Assembly (NCBI RefSeq): GCF_002812085.1
Contig: NZ_NPDM01000001.1
Span: 1,240,001 to 1,304,000, forward strand
DNA: 64,000 bases
DNA from: Leptospira levettii
GTDB taxonomy: Bacteria > Spirochaetota > Leptospiria > Leptospirales > Leptospiraceae
Reading direction: 5' to 3'
Shown: one piece after another, positions 16,914 to 24,879 of the stretch
Numbering within the stretch: position 1 is the stretch's first letter
Layout: the number at the start of each line of letters is the position of its first letter
Program-made: the position numbers and the translations under genes
The notes under the pieces: generated by a model
Databases searched by the model: none
The model's input: only the letters and a program-made list of their open reading frames with translations
What the model was told of the DNA's origin: nothing

Positions 16914-17587
16914 TTTTTTTCCTGTAAAAATCCAATGTGACAAGGTGCTTTCGATGGACCATTGATTGCCTTCTTAAAGTCCGGAAGTGGAATGAAAGAA
17001 TTGTCCCCGTCATGGTTCTTGTAATTAGTTAAAAGTTTTCCGAATGGATCTTTTAATATAAAACCAAGTATTTTTCCATTTAAGTCTTCTCTGTATCCAC
17101 TTCCAAATGTTAGATGACCTTTTCCCGAAGGATACCAATCCTTTATGTAAAGTGAAATCATCAAAGGATCTCCTTTCTTCATGATCTTTTGAATTGCTGA
17201 AAGAGTAGCCTTTTCAAAATCAAATGTGAAGTCTGTGTCCTTTAGAATGACTTCGTTCATCAGTCTTTTATGAACTGCCCAAAGGAATCTTGTTTCTCCC
17301 TTTTTCATTACTTTGTCTAATGCAAGTTCATAAGCGACTTCATCGACAATAGTTTTTATAATTCTTCTTTCGTGTAAGAATCCACAGAACATGGAACCAG
17401 CAGATATAAAACACTTTGTAACTCGATCATAGAGTAGGTGTTCGTATTTTTCAAAGTCTTCTAAATCAAAAAGATACTTTCCCTTTTTATCGAAAACTTT
17501 TCCGTCCTCGATGGTGTAAGGATTTATATTATCTCTTTGAGAAAGATAATCTGTTTTCGTTAAGAGATGATCTGTAAATGAATCCAT
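16910..17587 (-). CDS. Predicted C39-like cysteine peptidase
   Basis: 225 aa. The order of likely catalytic residues fits the papain-like C39 fold: Cys in VTKCFISAGSMFCGF (about 58-70), His in GKGHLTFGSGY (about 155) and Asp in GFILKDPFG (about 180). C39-type domains cut peptides or peptidoglycan cross-bridges. In this setting, beside a holin candidate and a membrane-anchored M15 peptidase, a cell-wall role in entry or lysis is likely. No signal peptide. Which Cys is the nucleophile is not certain. Confidence 0.6.
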   Translation of the reverse strand: MDSFTDHLLTKTDYLSQRDNINPYTIEDGKVFDKKGKYLFDLEDFEKYEHLLYDRVTKCFISAGSMFCGFLHERRIIKTIVDEVAYELALDKVMKKGETRFLWAVHKRLMNEVILKDTDFTFDFEKATLSAIQKIMKKGDPLMISLYIKDWYPSGKGHLTFGSGYREDLNGKILGFILKDPFGKLLTNYKNHDGDNSFIPLPDFKKAINGPSKAPCHIGFLQEKK

Positions 17588-17594
17588 CTTTTAA

Positions 17595-17936
17595 CTAGAA
17601 GAAAAAACCGGCTGCAATCGCTGCTATTACCAAAAGAACACTTGAACCAGATTTTTCTTTAGCGTTCGTTTGAGTTGTGGTCACGTTTGCCTTTGGTGGG
17701 GTTTGGGTTGTAGTTGAAATTGGTTTTGTTTCAACTTTAATAATTCCAACACCCGGATTCATTGTTTGAAAATCCCGGATAGCTTTACCGGCAGTTTCTC
17801 CGATTGCTTTTCCATTTAAATCGACTTCAGATAGAAAAGAAAACCTCTTCTCTTGAGTGTTATACAATAGTCCTTCTACTTTTGGGTAGTTGTACTTCTT
17901 GTTTGTTGGTACATAAACATAAACTCGACCTTTCAT
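17595..17936 (-). CDS. Tail-anchored hypothetical virion protein
   Basis: 113 aa: a small beta-rich N-terminal domain (RVYVYVPTNKKYNYPKVEGL), a Thr/Gln/Pro-rich linker (about 70-95) and a C-terminal membrane helix SSVLLVIAAIAAGFFF ending the protein. Its ATG is directly preceded by GGTAAGCGAAA. One of five proteins here with a single C-terminal anchor. Function unknown. Confidence 0.6.
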   Translation of the reverse strand: MKGRVYVYVPTNKKYNYPKVEGLLYNTQEKRFSFLSEVDLNGKAIGETAGKAIRDFQTMNPGVGIIKVETKPISTTTQTPPKANVTTTQTNAKEKSGSSVLLVIAAIAAGFFF

Positions 17937-18418
17937 TTTCGCTTACCTCTTAAACTATAAATTGAAATTCCAATAACTGCTACTATAGGGAAGATGATTT
18001 TGCCATTGAGTCCGGGAACAAATCTTCTCCAACCTTTGATTTGAAAATGCGCTGGATCTGGAAATTTTATTTTCTTCTTTGTTTTTGTGTCGATTCTCCA
18101 AAAATCCATTCCCCATGCTATATCTGAGTTTTTACTCAGTAACTCTCGAATGTCCTTTTCTCTGTTTGTAAAATTGACATTCCTTATATCAAAAGCTAAA
18201 CCGTGATTATGTGGAGAATTCCCGGCGGTCGCATAAGTCACAATCTCTCCGGATCTCGTTCTTCCCAAAGAGTAAAGATAGGTTTGTCTTTCATTTGATC
18301 TTTTAGTTTCAAACAATTCCGCCTCCGGAATTGTCTTCTTCAAATCTTTCCAAAAAGATTGAAGTCTAGAAGTAACTAGATCAATTGAATTGTTGGCCTG
18401 TGTTACTTCTAAACTCAT
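17933..18418 (-). CDS. M15-type D-Ala-D-Ala/L-Ala-D-Glu peptidase with C-terminal membrane anchor
   Basis: 161 aa. Zinc-peptidase residues of the M15/VanY-endolysin class are present: His and Asp in SPHNHGLAFDIR (about 85-96) and the second His in DPAHFQIKGW. Before them, TKRSNERQTYLYSLGR matches the M15 substrate-binding region. Unlike a soluble endolysin it ends in a membrane helix (IIFPIVAVIGISIYSL) plus basic RGKRK. An anchored peptidoglycan peptidase fits a virion-membrane enzyme used for genome entry. It overlaps the next gene by four bases. Confidence 0.8.
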   Translation of the reverse strand: MSLEVTQANNSIDLVTSRLQSFWKDLKKTIPEAELFETKRSNERQTYLYSLGRTRSGEIVTYATAGNSPHNHGLAFDIRNVNFTNREKDIRELLSKNSDIAWGMDFWRIDTKTKKKIKFPDPAHFQIKGWRRFVPGLNGKIIFPIVAVIGISIYSLRGKRK

Positions 18419-18928
18419 TTACTTTCTAAGCAAAAGGAAAAGACCAAGACCTACGGCTGCATAGGTTCCGTACTTTAATCCATCTTTGACTTCATCTTTT
18501 TTGGTTCCGGTTGAATCTGCAATGGTTCGGATGGGATCAACTAAACCGCCTTCTTCAAAAACATACTCCTTCAATTGATTCAAAGATGGATGCTTTGATA
18601 AGATTGTTTCTCTAAATTTCTGGATCTCTTCATCCGTAGAAAAAAGAGTAGAAGCAAGAGTTTTCCGAAAGACAGTTTCTTTCTTTACAACAAAAGAAAG
18701 TCGTTTCAATTCTGCATTGTGCTTAAAGCCTTTGAATAGGCTTAAATAGTTGAAAGTATCAATATCAAAGCCTATCGGTTGTGTTACTCCGCTTAACGAG
18801 TAATCCAACGCATAACGAGGAACGCTGTTTTTACTGTTTGGTATCCATGGAACATCCCAGCCAGGAATAAAAGATTCCGTTGGCATGGTTTCTAGAAATC
18901 GGTTGATATAATAGTTTATATTGCTCAT
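18419..18928 (-). CDS. Tail-anchored hypothetical virion protein
   Basis: 169 aa. A soluble N-terminal part with aromatic and Pro-rich stretches (FIPGWDVPWIPNSKNSVPRY), helical charged middle and a C-terminal helix YGTYAAVGLGLFLLLRK. Starts within the last bases of the upstream gene (overlap 18925-18928). No recognised family; a membrane-bound structural protein is suggested by context. Confidence 0.6.
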   Translation of the reverse strand: MSNINYYINRFLETMPTESFIPGWDVPWIPNSKNSVPRYALDYSLSGVTQPIGFDIDTFNYLSLFKGFKHNAELKRLSFVVKKETVFRKTLASTLFSTDEEIQKFRETILSKHPSLNQLKEYVFEEGGLVDPIRTIADSTGTKKDEVKDGLKYGTYAAVGLGLFLLLRK

Positions 18929-19266
18929 TGTTTTTTTCCCTTATTGTTTTGTTTCTTACCAAGACCCATAATTTGTTCATAAATTTTTAATACTAAATCT
19001 CTTGTAGCTGAAGACTCATCAGAGAACTTTCTCATCGTATTTTCAGTTCTTTCTAAATTTTTATTTAGAGTCAAAAGTTCCGACATGACCTTATCATTGT
19101 TACGATCATGTTCAGATTTCACTTCTGTGATTTTGTCAGTGTTGGATTGTATCTTTTCATTTAACTCTTCTTTGGTTTTAGCAATTTTCTGATTTACTTG
19201 TGAGTTTACATAGTAAATAGAAAATCCTGTCACAGCACCAACTAACTCTTGAAATCCGATTTCCAT
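18925..19266 (-). CDS. N-terminally anchored coiled-coil protein
   Basis: 113 aa. A hydrophobic N-terminus (FQELVGAVTGFSIYYV) is followed by about 75 residues of charged coiled coil (TKEELNEKIQSNTDKITEVK and on) and a basic tail GKKQNNKGKKQ. It could be a membrane-anchored rod or spike stalk. Lies 4 bases from the preceding gene. Family not recognised. Confidence 0.6.
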   Translation of the reverse strand: MEIGFQELVGAVTGFSIYYVNSQVNQKIAKTKEELNEKIQSNTDKITEVKSEHDRNNDKVMSELLTLNKNLERTENTMRKFSDESSATRDLVLKIYEQIMGLGKKQNNKGKKQ

Positions 19267-19270
19267 ACAT

Positions 19271-19690
19271 TTATCCGTAAACTGGAGTTCCCACTAAATT
19301 TCTTTTTGTCCCGGCAGTTACATCTAATTGAAGACTGTTCCAATCTGTTAGGGATTTATATCCGACATCCCCAGAAGCAATCCATGGAATCGGTTGAGGT
19401 CGATATTCTCTTGCATAAGCTGGATCTGGACTTACGGCCATCCATGGCCATGGAGTATAATCAATTTGTCCAGTTCTCCATTCTCCATTAACTAAGCATT
19501 GGCATTGATATGTTCCCCAAGAATAGATCCATTCGAAACAGATTAAATTTCCCCATCCATCTCGAATCCAATGTTTATCATACTCTGCGATAACCTCTAC
19601 CCAAGCCCAAGGCTGTGCTCCTTGATATTCATAAGAAACATTTGCATAACCAAGCAGAGTTTGGGTTACAGACATAAGGCTTGCTAACAT
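19271..19690 (-). CDS. Trp-rich hypothetical protein downstream of the fibre-like gene
   Basis: 139 aa with an unusual number of Trp and Tyr residues (GAQPWAWVEVIAEYDKHW, YTPWPWMAVSPDPAYAR). Beta-rich, no membrane segment. It begins right after the stop of the 430-aa fibre-like gene, so it may be its chaperone or a receptor-binding tip. No family recognised. Confidence 0.6.
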   Translation of the reverse strand: MLASLMSVTQTLLGYANVSYEYQGAQPWAWVEVIAEYDKHWIRDGWGNLICFEWIYSWGTYQCQCLVNGEWRTGQIDYTPWPWMAVSPDPAYAREYRPQPIPWIASGDVGYKSLTDWNSLQLDVTAGTKRNLVGTPVYG

Positions 19691-20983
19691 TTAAGTCCAA
19701 CCTTTCTTCCAAGATCCAAGATAGTTTGTTCCATCAAAATACATGGTTAAGATGGAAACTTTATTTGCTCCAAGGTCTGGACTTTCACCAGTTGGTATTT
19801 TTACATTTGAAGGAAGTGTTATCGTTCTTCCTCCTGCTCCATCTTGTGTGAAAACGATTAGATAAACGTTTCCTTCATATCCACCATTTAGAGATGAGAT
19901 TGTAAGATTCCCGATTAATTTTACTTTTACAGTGCGATTACCATTGAAAATGGTACCGAATGGAATTGGACCATATAGTTCTCCGAATTCGAAGACTTCA
20001 TTATTCCAAACTCTCTTTTCGGAATCAGAAACGAATCGTTTGTAAATAGATTCTTCAATTTCGGAAGCAGGAATATTTCCGTTATTTCGCTTACTATCTA
20101 GTTGTGTTTGTAATCCAGTGATGTTGGTTATTGTATGACTATGAGGATCGGGAGGGAATGTTGTAGGTTTATCAATAATATTAATCCAAGACTGGATAAT
20201 GTCCATTGATTCCATTTCGGATAGTTTAATCCATGTTGATGAAGCAATTTCAAATAGATAAAAAGCTCCTCCTGTTGATACAGTGGGATCTCCTGTTGCA
20301 TCTTTTACGTAAACGGGAAGGTTTCCTATTGGTGTTAAAGCATTTCTTTGTGCAATAGTATTAACGATTTGTAATGCTGGATCGAATACTGGAACCTGGG
20401 AAGCTGGAATTTTTCCGGAAGCATCCAAAGAAGCAACACCATTGGAAACACCTTTTTGAGATAAAGGTATTTTTGAATTTATCTCCAAAGTTAAATCAGG
20501 AAAGTCCGAAGGCTCGTGTGAATGTATAGCAGGTGGAAAGACGCTAGGTTTTAACTGTATATCTTCCCATTTAGGTTTATTTTGTACGATGCGAGGTCTT
20601 ACCGGATTTGCATTGGAAATTATAATTCCCGTCGCACTATCTGAATCTAAACCATTGATCTTTTCTCCAAGTGCATTGGAAAAAAATTGCATTTGTTGTT
20701 TGTATCCATCAATTTGATCGGTTGAAATAAGTTCAAAGAATTCCCATAGATATTTCCTATGACCATTTCTTGAATCTTGAGAAGGTGCTTCACCATGAGC
20801 AAGTCTATCGAACCTTTCTGTTAATTCATTAAACTGATCTAAGATTGAATCTCTTAAATCATCTAAATCAGAAATTTCGGCAAATTCAACATATTCATTT
20901 TCCCAATCAGTTGCATATATGTTTGCAAAAATTTCTCCACCAACTGGCCAATCCAACCAAGCGGAATAGATACCTTTAGACAT
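19691..20983 (-). CDS. Fibre/spike-like receptor-binding protein candidate
   Basis: 430 aa. N-terminal part (about 1-130) is a mixed domain starting YSAWLDWPVGGEIF. The middle has repeats typical of phage fibres: IHSHEPSDFPDLTLEINSKI, GVASLDASGKIPASQVP and later HSHTITNITGLQTQLDSK. The C-terminus is a beta-rich domain with GNLTISSLNGGYEGN and GAGGRTITLPSNVK, as at fibre tips. It has the best ribosome site in this block (GAGGAGG). It most likely contacts the host surface. No tail genes accompany it, which suggests a vertex spike. Confidence 0.75.
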   Translation of the reverse strand: MSKGIYSAWLDWPVGGEIFANIYATDWENEYVEFAEISDLDDLRDSILDQFNELTERFDRLAHGEAPSQDSRNGHRKYLWEFFELISTDQIDGYKQQMQFFSNALGEKINGLDSDSATGIIISNANPVRPRIVQNKPKWEDIQLKPSVFPPAIHSHEPSDFPDLTLEINSKIPLSQKGVSNGVASLDASGKIPASQVPVFDPALQIVNTIAQRNALTPIGNLPVYVKDATGDPTVSTGGAFYLFEIASSTWIKLSEMESMDIIQSWINIIDKPTTFPPDPHSHTITNITGLQTQLDSKRNNGNIPASEIEESIYKRFVSDSEKRVWNNEVFEFGELYGPIPFGTIFNGNRTVKVKLIGNLTISSLNGGYEGNVYLIVFTQDGAGGRTITLPSNVKIPTGESPDLGANKVSILTMYFDGTNYLGSWKKGWT

Positions 20984-20986
20984 TCT

Positions 20987-21649
20987 CTATTCCTCCTCAT
21001 CTTCATCAGATAGAGAAATGATTGAGAAATTGATACGTCCACTCATCGCAACTCTAGTACGTTGGCATTTAGCAGTATAAGGAAAGAAATAAAGAAAATT
21101 CTTCCCATTTGGATTTTTAATTGGAATATCTCCGGGAACAGGATAAGGAGTGCCATTCAAGAGAAAAGTATCAACTAACGTATTGCCTATTAATAACTTA
21201 GAAGCCGAAGCAAAATCATACTGAGGATTAGAAAAATTTTCCTCATCAATATATTCTTCATATTCTAAAATATCTTCGTAGCAGACAATTGTTGGCATTC
21301 TAGAAATCTTATCTGCAACACTTAATTCAGGGAATGGAGTGTTTGCAGGGATATTGTTTTCTGGTGCAAAAATTCCTGATCCATAATCAACTAACTTATT
21401 AAATCCGTCATTTAGAACTTCTTCCAAATTATCAGCTAACACAAGAGCAAGAGTTACCGGATTCGAAAGTGCTTGAGTTGATCTAAAGAAATAACTCTGA
21501 ACAAGTGCGTTTCGTATCACTAACTTCTTCTCTTTTTCAATATCGATTTTTCCGATACTGAAAGTCTCTGTATAAATCGGAGGAGGTAATTCCGAAGAAG
21601 ATCGATAGTCTTGCGTAAATGAAAATGGATGGGAAATTCGACGTTCCAT
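20987..21649 (-). CDS. Hypothetical structural protein
   Basis: 220 aa, beta-rich and acidic at the C-terminus (SLSDEDEEE), no membrane segment. Segments such as KKLVIRNALVQSYFF and RVAMSGRINFSIISL look like strands of a sandwich fold. It lies between the fibre-like gene and a candidate jelly-roll protein, two bases from the latter. A capsid or vertex role is inferred from position alone. Confidence 0.6.
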   Translation of the reverse strand: MERRISHPFSFTQDYRSSSELPPPIYTETFSIGKIDIEKEKKLVIRNALVQSYFFRSTQALSNPVTLALVLADNLEEVLNDGFNKLVDYGSGIFAPENNIPANTPFPELSVADKISRMPTIVCYEDILEYEEYIDEENFSNPQYDFASASKLLIGNTLVDTFLLNGTPYPVPGDIPIKNPNGKNFLYFFPYTAKCQRTRVAMSGRINFSIISLSDEDEEE

Positions 21650-21651
21650 TA

Positions 21652-22101
21652 TTATTTCTGAACCACTTCCTTCGAGTCGTCCAATTCTTCCATAAGAAGT
21701 GCTACCATTACGCTTCGTTCAGGAACTGCAATAGCCCAAGTCTTTAAATGAATTTCAATTGAAAGATTCTTTGGAATCAGAATTCCATCACCAGGAAATG
21801 GGAAAATTTGAAATGCAGGTGTTGAAAGGTTTGGAGAAATCTTTGATCCTAAAACTGCCAATGCAAGGTCTCCAGAAATCGGAGGATTGTTTTTTGTTTT
21901 AGAAGTTTTGAATTCTATACAAACATCATCAATCTCACCTTTGTATCTTAATACAACACCAATAACTCGCCCGTCTTTGTTTGTATTGTTTTCGATAGTC
22001 ATAGCCTTCGTATAACTGTCACCATTAACGGGATTGACTGCTTTGTTCATACCGGCTAACAATGTATAGTCATGGCCTTTGTAATTTACTTTAGTATTCA
22101 T
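21652..22101 (-). CDS. Candidate small jelly-roll capsid protein
   Basis: 149 aa, almost all beta: AMTIENNTNKDGRVIGVVLRY, GDLALAVLG, GDGILIPKNLSIEIHLKTW, RSVMVALLMEEL. The strand pattern and size fit a single jelly-roll. Preceded by GGTAAGCGAAAA directly at the ATG and by a strong hairpin separating it from the 229-aa gene. Two neighbouring beta-sandwich proteins recall capsids made from two single jelly-roll proteins; this needs structure prediction. Confidence 0.6.
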   Translation of the reverse strand: MNTKVNYKGHDYTLLAGMNKAVNPVNGDSYTKAMTIENNTNKDGRVIGVVLRYKGEIDDVCIEFKTSKTKNNPPISGDLALAVLGSKISPNLSTPAFQIFPFPGDGILIPKNLSIEIHLKTWAIAVPERSVMVALLMEELDDSKEVVQK

Positions 22102-22119
22102 TTTTCGCTTACCGTTTAA

Positions 22120-22142
22120 AAGACCGGCTTCTCGCCGGTCTT
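22120..22142 (-). terminator. Hairpin after the 229-aa candidate capsid gene
   Basis: AAGACCGGC, 5-nt loop, GCCGGTCTT is a perfect 9-bp GC-rich stem flanked by A/T runs on both sides. On the minus strand it lies about 30 bases after the stop of the 229-aa gene and just before the next start. It could partly terminate transcription or protect the upstream mRNA, raising the level of the upstream product. Confidence 0.7.
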
Positions 22143-22170
22143 AAAATTGAATTAGTTTCTTTAGAAACGT

Positions 22171-22860
22171 TTATTTTGGAAATTCCACACCTAGGGCAGT
22201 AACTACCAAAAGATGATTGTTTAACGGTGCATCAACTCCAGTTCCTTGCGATGGCAACCAAGCCTCAAAAACAAATGAATCGTTATTTGAGAATTCCACT
22301 GGAAGATAAAGAACTCTTAATCCAGAGTTTCTTTCTTCAATGTTTCCGGTTTGAGTATGGACAACAGCTACAGATTCATGACCGTTTGTAATTCCATCAC
22401 CAATCTTAAACGGTTTCAATACTCTTGGAAGCGGGTCAATGATCGACTTGAAAGATCCTTCTCTTAGAACGGTTTTGTTCTTTGTGATTTTAAATCGAAT
22501 CAAGTTGATTAGTTTGTTCGCTGCATCTAAAACATTGTAGGTACCATCACCTGCGAGATTTAAAGCTGCAAAGTCTGGCCCGTGAAGTTCAGCTTGGAAA
22601 CCTACGAGTTTCCCTTTTTGGGATTCGATAGGATTTTTTCCACCAAGGCCATAATGTGCTAAATGACCATAGTTTGCTCGGTCTTCATTTCCGGAAAAGA
22701 AACCAAATGATTTATCCCCTGTTGCTAATTTTGCAACTGATTGAAGCTCAATTGGGATTCCGCCCTTTTGCATAAGAAGAGAAATTTCAGATTGAACAGT
22801 CTTTCTCGCATTTGGATTTTTATTAACACGTGCTTGTGTCGGTTGTTGTTGTGTTTGCAT
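22171..22860 (-). CDS. Candidate major capsid protein
   Basis: 229 aa. A polar Gln/Arg/Asn-rich N-terminus (about 1-25) is followed by a beta-rich body with SGLRVLYLPVEFSNNDSFVF and LNNHLLVVTALGVEFPK at the end. No membrane helix. It has GGTAAGCGAAAA abutting its ATG, with a second partial copy 15 bases further upstream, and a strong hairpin after its stop. Both suggest high expression. No HK97 or other capsid family is recognised, so major-capsid identity is a hypothesis from position, composition and expression signals. Confidence 0.6.
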   Translation of the reverse strand: MQTQQQPTQARVNKNPNARKTVQSEISLLMQKGGIPIELQSVAKLATGDKSFGFFSGNEDRANYGHLAHYGLGGKNPIESQKGKLVGFQAELHGPDFAALNLAGDGTYNVLDAANKLINLIRFKITKNKTVLREGSFKSIIDPLPRVLKPFKIGDGITNGHESVAVVHTQTGNIEERNSGLRVLYLPVEFSNNDSFVFEAWLPSQGTGVDAPLNNHLLVVTALGVEFPK

Positions 22861-22894
22861 TTTTCGCTTACCTATTTTCGCTTTTTGAAATCAT

Positions 22895-23434
22895 TTACAC
22901 AAGGTCGAAGACCGATTCAGCACCGGAGACTTCTTCTTCTTCCTCGAATTCATCGTTACCAAATTCGTAAACTGGTTCTGATTCACCAACTTGCGAACTT
23001 TCACTTGGAGCAAGATATTGAATCTTTCCTTCACTGAATGCTTGTTGAATTCTTCGATCAACTTCCGCATTGATTTGGTTTTCAGCTTCTTCTCCAGATA
23101 CTTCGATGTATTCATCGGTTTCACCGGCTAACGCACTTACAACACCAGCAGGAAGGGCATTTTGAACCGTTGGAATTCTAGTTGCCAAATGAAGCGTCGC
23201 GGATGCAGATCCAGCAACAATACCGACCCGGACTAGTTTGTCCTTAATCTTGTCTTGTAATTTGATTGCTCCCACTGTTATACCAGCGGACACAATTACA
23301 GCTCCGGTTTCAGGAGATTCTTTCATGATTTGCTTTGAATACTCCATAGTTGAAAGGAATCGGTTCAAAGCATAACCAACAAAGGCAGCTCCACCAAGTT
23401 TAGCTCCTGACATGATGTTTTGTTTAAAACTCAT
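22895..23434 (-). CDS. Hydrophobic membrane protein with acidic tail
   Basis: 179 aa. Two or three hydrophobic, Gly/Ala-rich helices in the first 110 residues (AKLGGAAFVGYALNRFL, GAVIVSAGITVGAIKL, VRVGIVAGSASATLHLA), then an acidic C-terminus (FGNDEFEEEEEVSGAES). Similar in style to inner-membrane proteins of internal-membrane phages. Starts two bases after a highly basic gene. Family not recognised. Confidence 0.6.
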   Translation of the reverse strand: MSFKQNIMSGAKLGGAAFVGYALNRFLSTMEYSKQIMKESPETGAVIVSAGITVGAIKLQDKIKDKLVRVGIVAGSASATLHLATRIPTVQNALPAGVVSALAGETDEYIEVSGEEAENQINAEVDRRIQQAFSEGKIQYLAPSESSQVGESEPVYEFGNDEFEEEEEVSGAESVFDLV

Positions 23435-23435
23435 A

Positions 23436-23645
23436 TTAAGCCGCCTTTACTCTGGACGCTGCACTTCGAATTTGGTTGATAAGTGCTTTCTTCTTTTTCA
23501 AAGGCTCTGTTTTCGCCTTTACCTTTGCTTCCCAAGCCTTAATTCGCTCGCCGTATCGCTTCCAAGTTTCAATGGAAGCTGATTCCTTTGGAGCCTTCGG
23601 CTTTTTTGGAAGTTTTCTTTTTTTTCGTTTTGTTGATCCGAACAT
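23436..23645 (-). CDS. Very basic small protein, possible DNA-condensing virion protein
   Basis: 69 aa, about one third Lys/Arg with Pro and Ala (STKRKKRKLPKKPKAPKE; later EPLKKKKALINQIRSAASR). Nucleic-acid binding is likely from charge; packaging or condensation of the genome is inferred from its place among structural genes. GGTAAGCGAAAA directly precedes its ATG. Confidence 0.65.
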   Translation of the reverse strand: MFGSTKRKKRKLPKKPKAPKESASIETWKRYGERIKAWEAKVKAKTEPLKKKKALINQIRSAASRVKAA

Positions 23646-23664
23646 TTTTCGCTTACCTACTTAC

Positions 23665-24759
23665 TTATTTTTTAAATAAAAATAATCCACCGATTACAAC
23701 ACCAACTAACAAGATGGTGTTTTTGCTATCACTATCAACCTTATGGGTAATTTCAGAATCTAAGATTCCTCGTGAAGTTGAACTACCGCTTGCATAAGCC
23801 GCACTTGAAGTTGGCTTTGCAATTTTAATACTTGCCGTTTTTGTGGGAGTGGCCTTTTTGATTTTCACAGGCTTGTTAGTTTGAGAGAGTGCTTTAAGAA
23901 TTGCATCCGTTGCCTTTTGCTTTGATACTTTTTTCTTTGCACTCTTTGCAGCTTGGTTTTGTTGAATGGTCGAAGCTGCACTCATCGCCATTGGAATAAA
24001 TTGTGCAAATCCAAGTTCGCCACTCATTTCTTCTTCCTCTTCTTCATAATATTGATCACTTTCTTCCTCTGAATATTCTTCAGTTGGAATTTCTTCTTCG
24101 TATTCTTCCTCGACTTCTTCTTCCTCTGGTTCCTCTTCAGGCATTCCAGAGTCAGGACTAAGAAGGCTTCCAGCACCTTGAGCTACTTGTGACAGAATAT
24201 CACCCGCACCTTTTGCAAGTTGACCTACACCCTTAGAGATTCCTTTGCCGACATCAGAAAGATGCTTTGTATATGCTTTTCCAGCTTGAGAAATACCTTT
24301 CCCAACACTACTGACACCTTTAGAGATGCCTTTACCGACTTTGCTAAATCCTTTAGTTAAGCCGCTTGTTTTGATTTTGGGAGCTTTGAATTTTACTTTT
24401 GGGAGTTTACCGAGTTTCATTTTCGGTATTTTAGGAAGACTAAAACCTTTGAAACCTTTGAAGCTAAATCCTTCTAAGGTTTCATATTCATGTACGTTTC
24501 CTTCATCGTCTCCAAAGACAAGGACAGCGTCTCCGTTTTCATCTTCGAAACCATAGACAAGATATCCTGTATCTTCATCCTCACCTAAGAGAAGATATTC
24601 TTCTCCATCGTCTCCGGAAAGGAAGACAGGTTCGTTTGAAAACAATGGTGAATCAATTTCCTCTCCATGAAGAATTGAATCATAACTTACTAAAATATTT
24701 TTGACCGATTGAGGGGGAGCTTCGTCCCCCTCTAATCGAATTGATTCTACTTGTGACAT
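23665..24759 (-). CDS. Large tail-anchored protein with amphipathic Gly/Lys repeat and acidic block
   Basis: 364 aa, clearly modular: an acidic beta-rich domain (about 1-95); a Lys/Phe/Pro stretch (KLPKVKFKAPKIK); repeats of the form GKGISKGVSSVGKGISQAGK (about 140-195) that should fold into an amphipathic, membrane-active helix; a nearly pure Glu block (about 205-245); a basic Lys-rich region; and a C-terminal membrane helix NTILLVGVVIGGLFLF. First gene of the structural run, after a 120-bp AT-rich gap. A role in membrane remodelling or genome delivery is plausible. Confidence 0.65.
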   Translation of the reverse strand: MSQVESIRLEGDEAPPQSVKNILVSYDSILHGEEIDSPLFSNEPVFLSGDDGEEYLLLGEDEDTGYLVYGFEDENGDAVLVFGDDEGNVHEYETLEGFSFKGFKGFSLPKIPKMKLGKLPKVKFKAPKIKTSGLTKGFSKVGKGISKGVSSVGKGISQAGKAYTKHLSDVGKGISKGVGQLAKGAGDILSQVAQGAGSLLSPDSGMPEEEPEEEEVEEEYEEEIPTEEYSEEESDQYYEEEEEEMSGELGFAQFIPMAMSAASTIQQNQAAKSAKKKVSKQKATDAILKALSQTNKPVKIKKATPTKTASIKIAKPTSSAAYASGSSTSRGILDSEITHKVDSDSKNTILLVGVVIGGLFLFKK

Positions 24760-24879
24760 TTTCGCTTAACAGAATCACTTTATAAAATGAAAAACTGTAA
24801 ACAGAAAAAAGAATAAAACCTTAACAAGTATTAAACTAATACAACCTAATACTAATTAATGATATATATTTAAAGTGAA
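24760..24879 (-). promoter_or_regulatory. Likely promoter region of the structural gene run
   Basis: A 120-bp AT-rich gap in an otherwise packed leftward array, directly before the first structural gene. It ends in GTTAAGCGAAA next to the ATG. It holds several TATA-like hexamers but no single convincing -35/-10 pair, so the promoter is inferred from the gap itself. Confidence 0.4.
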
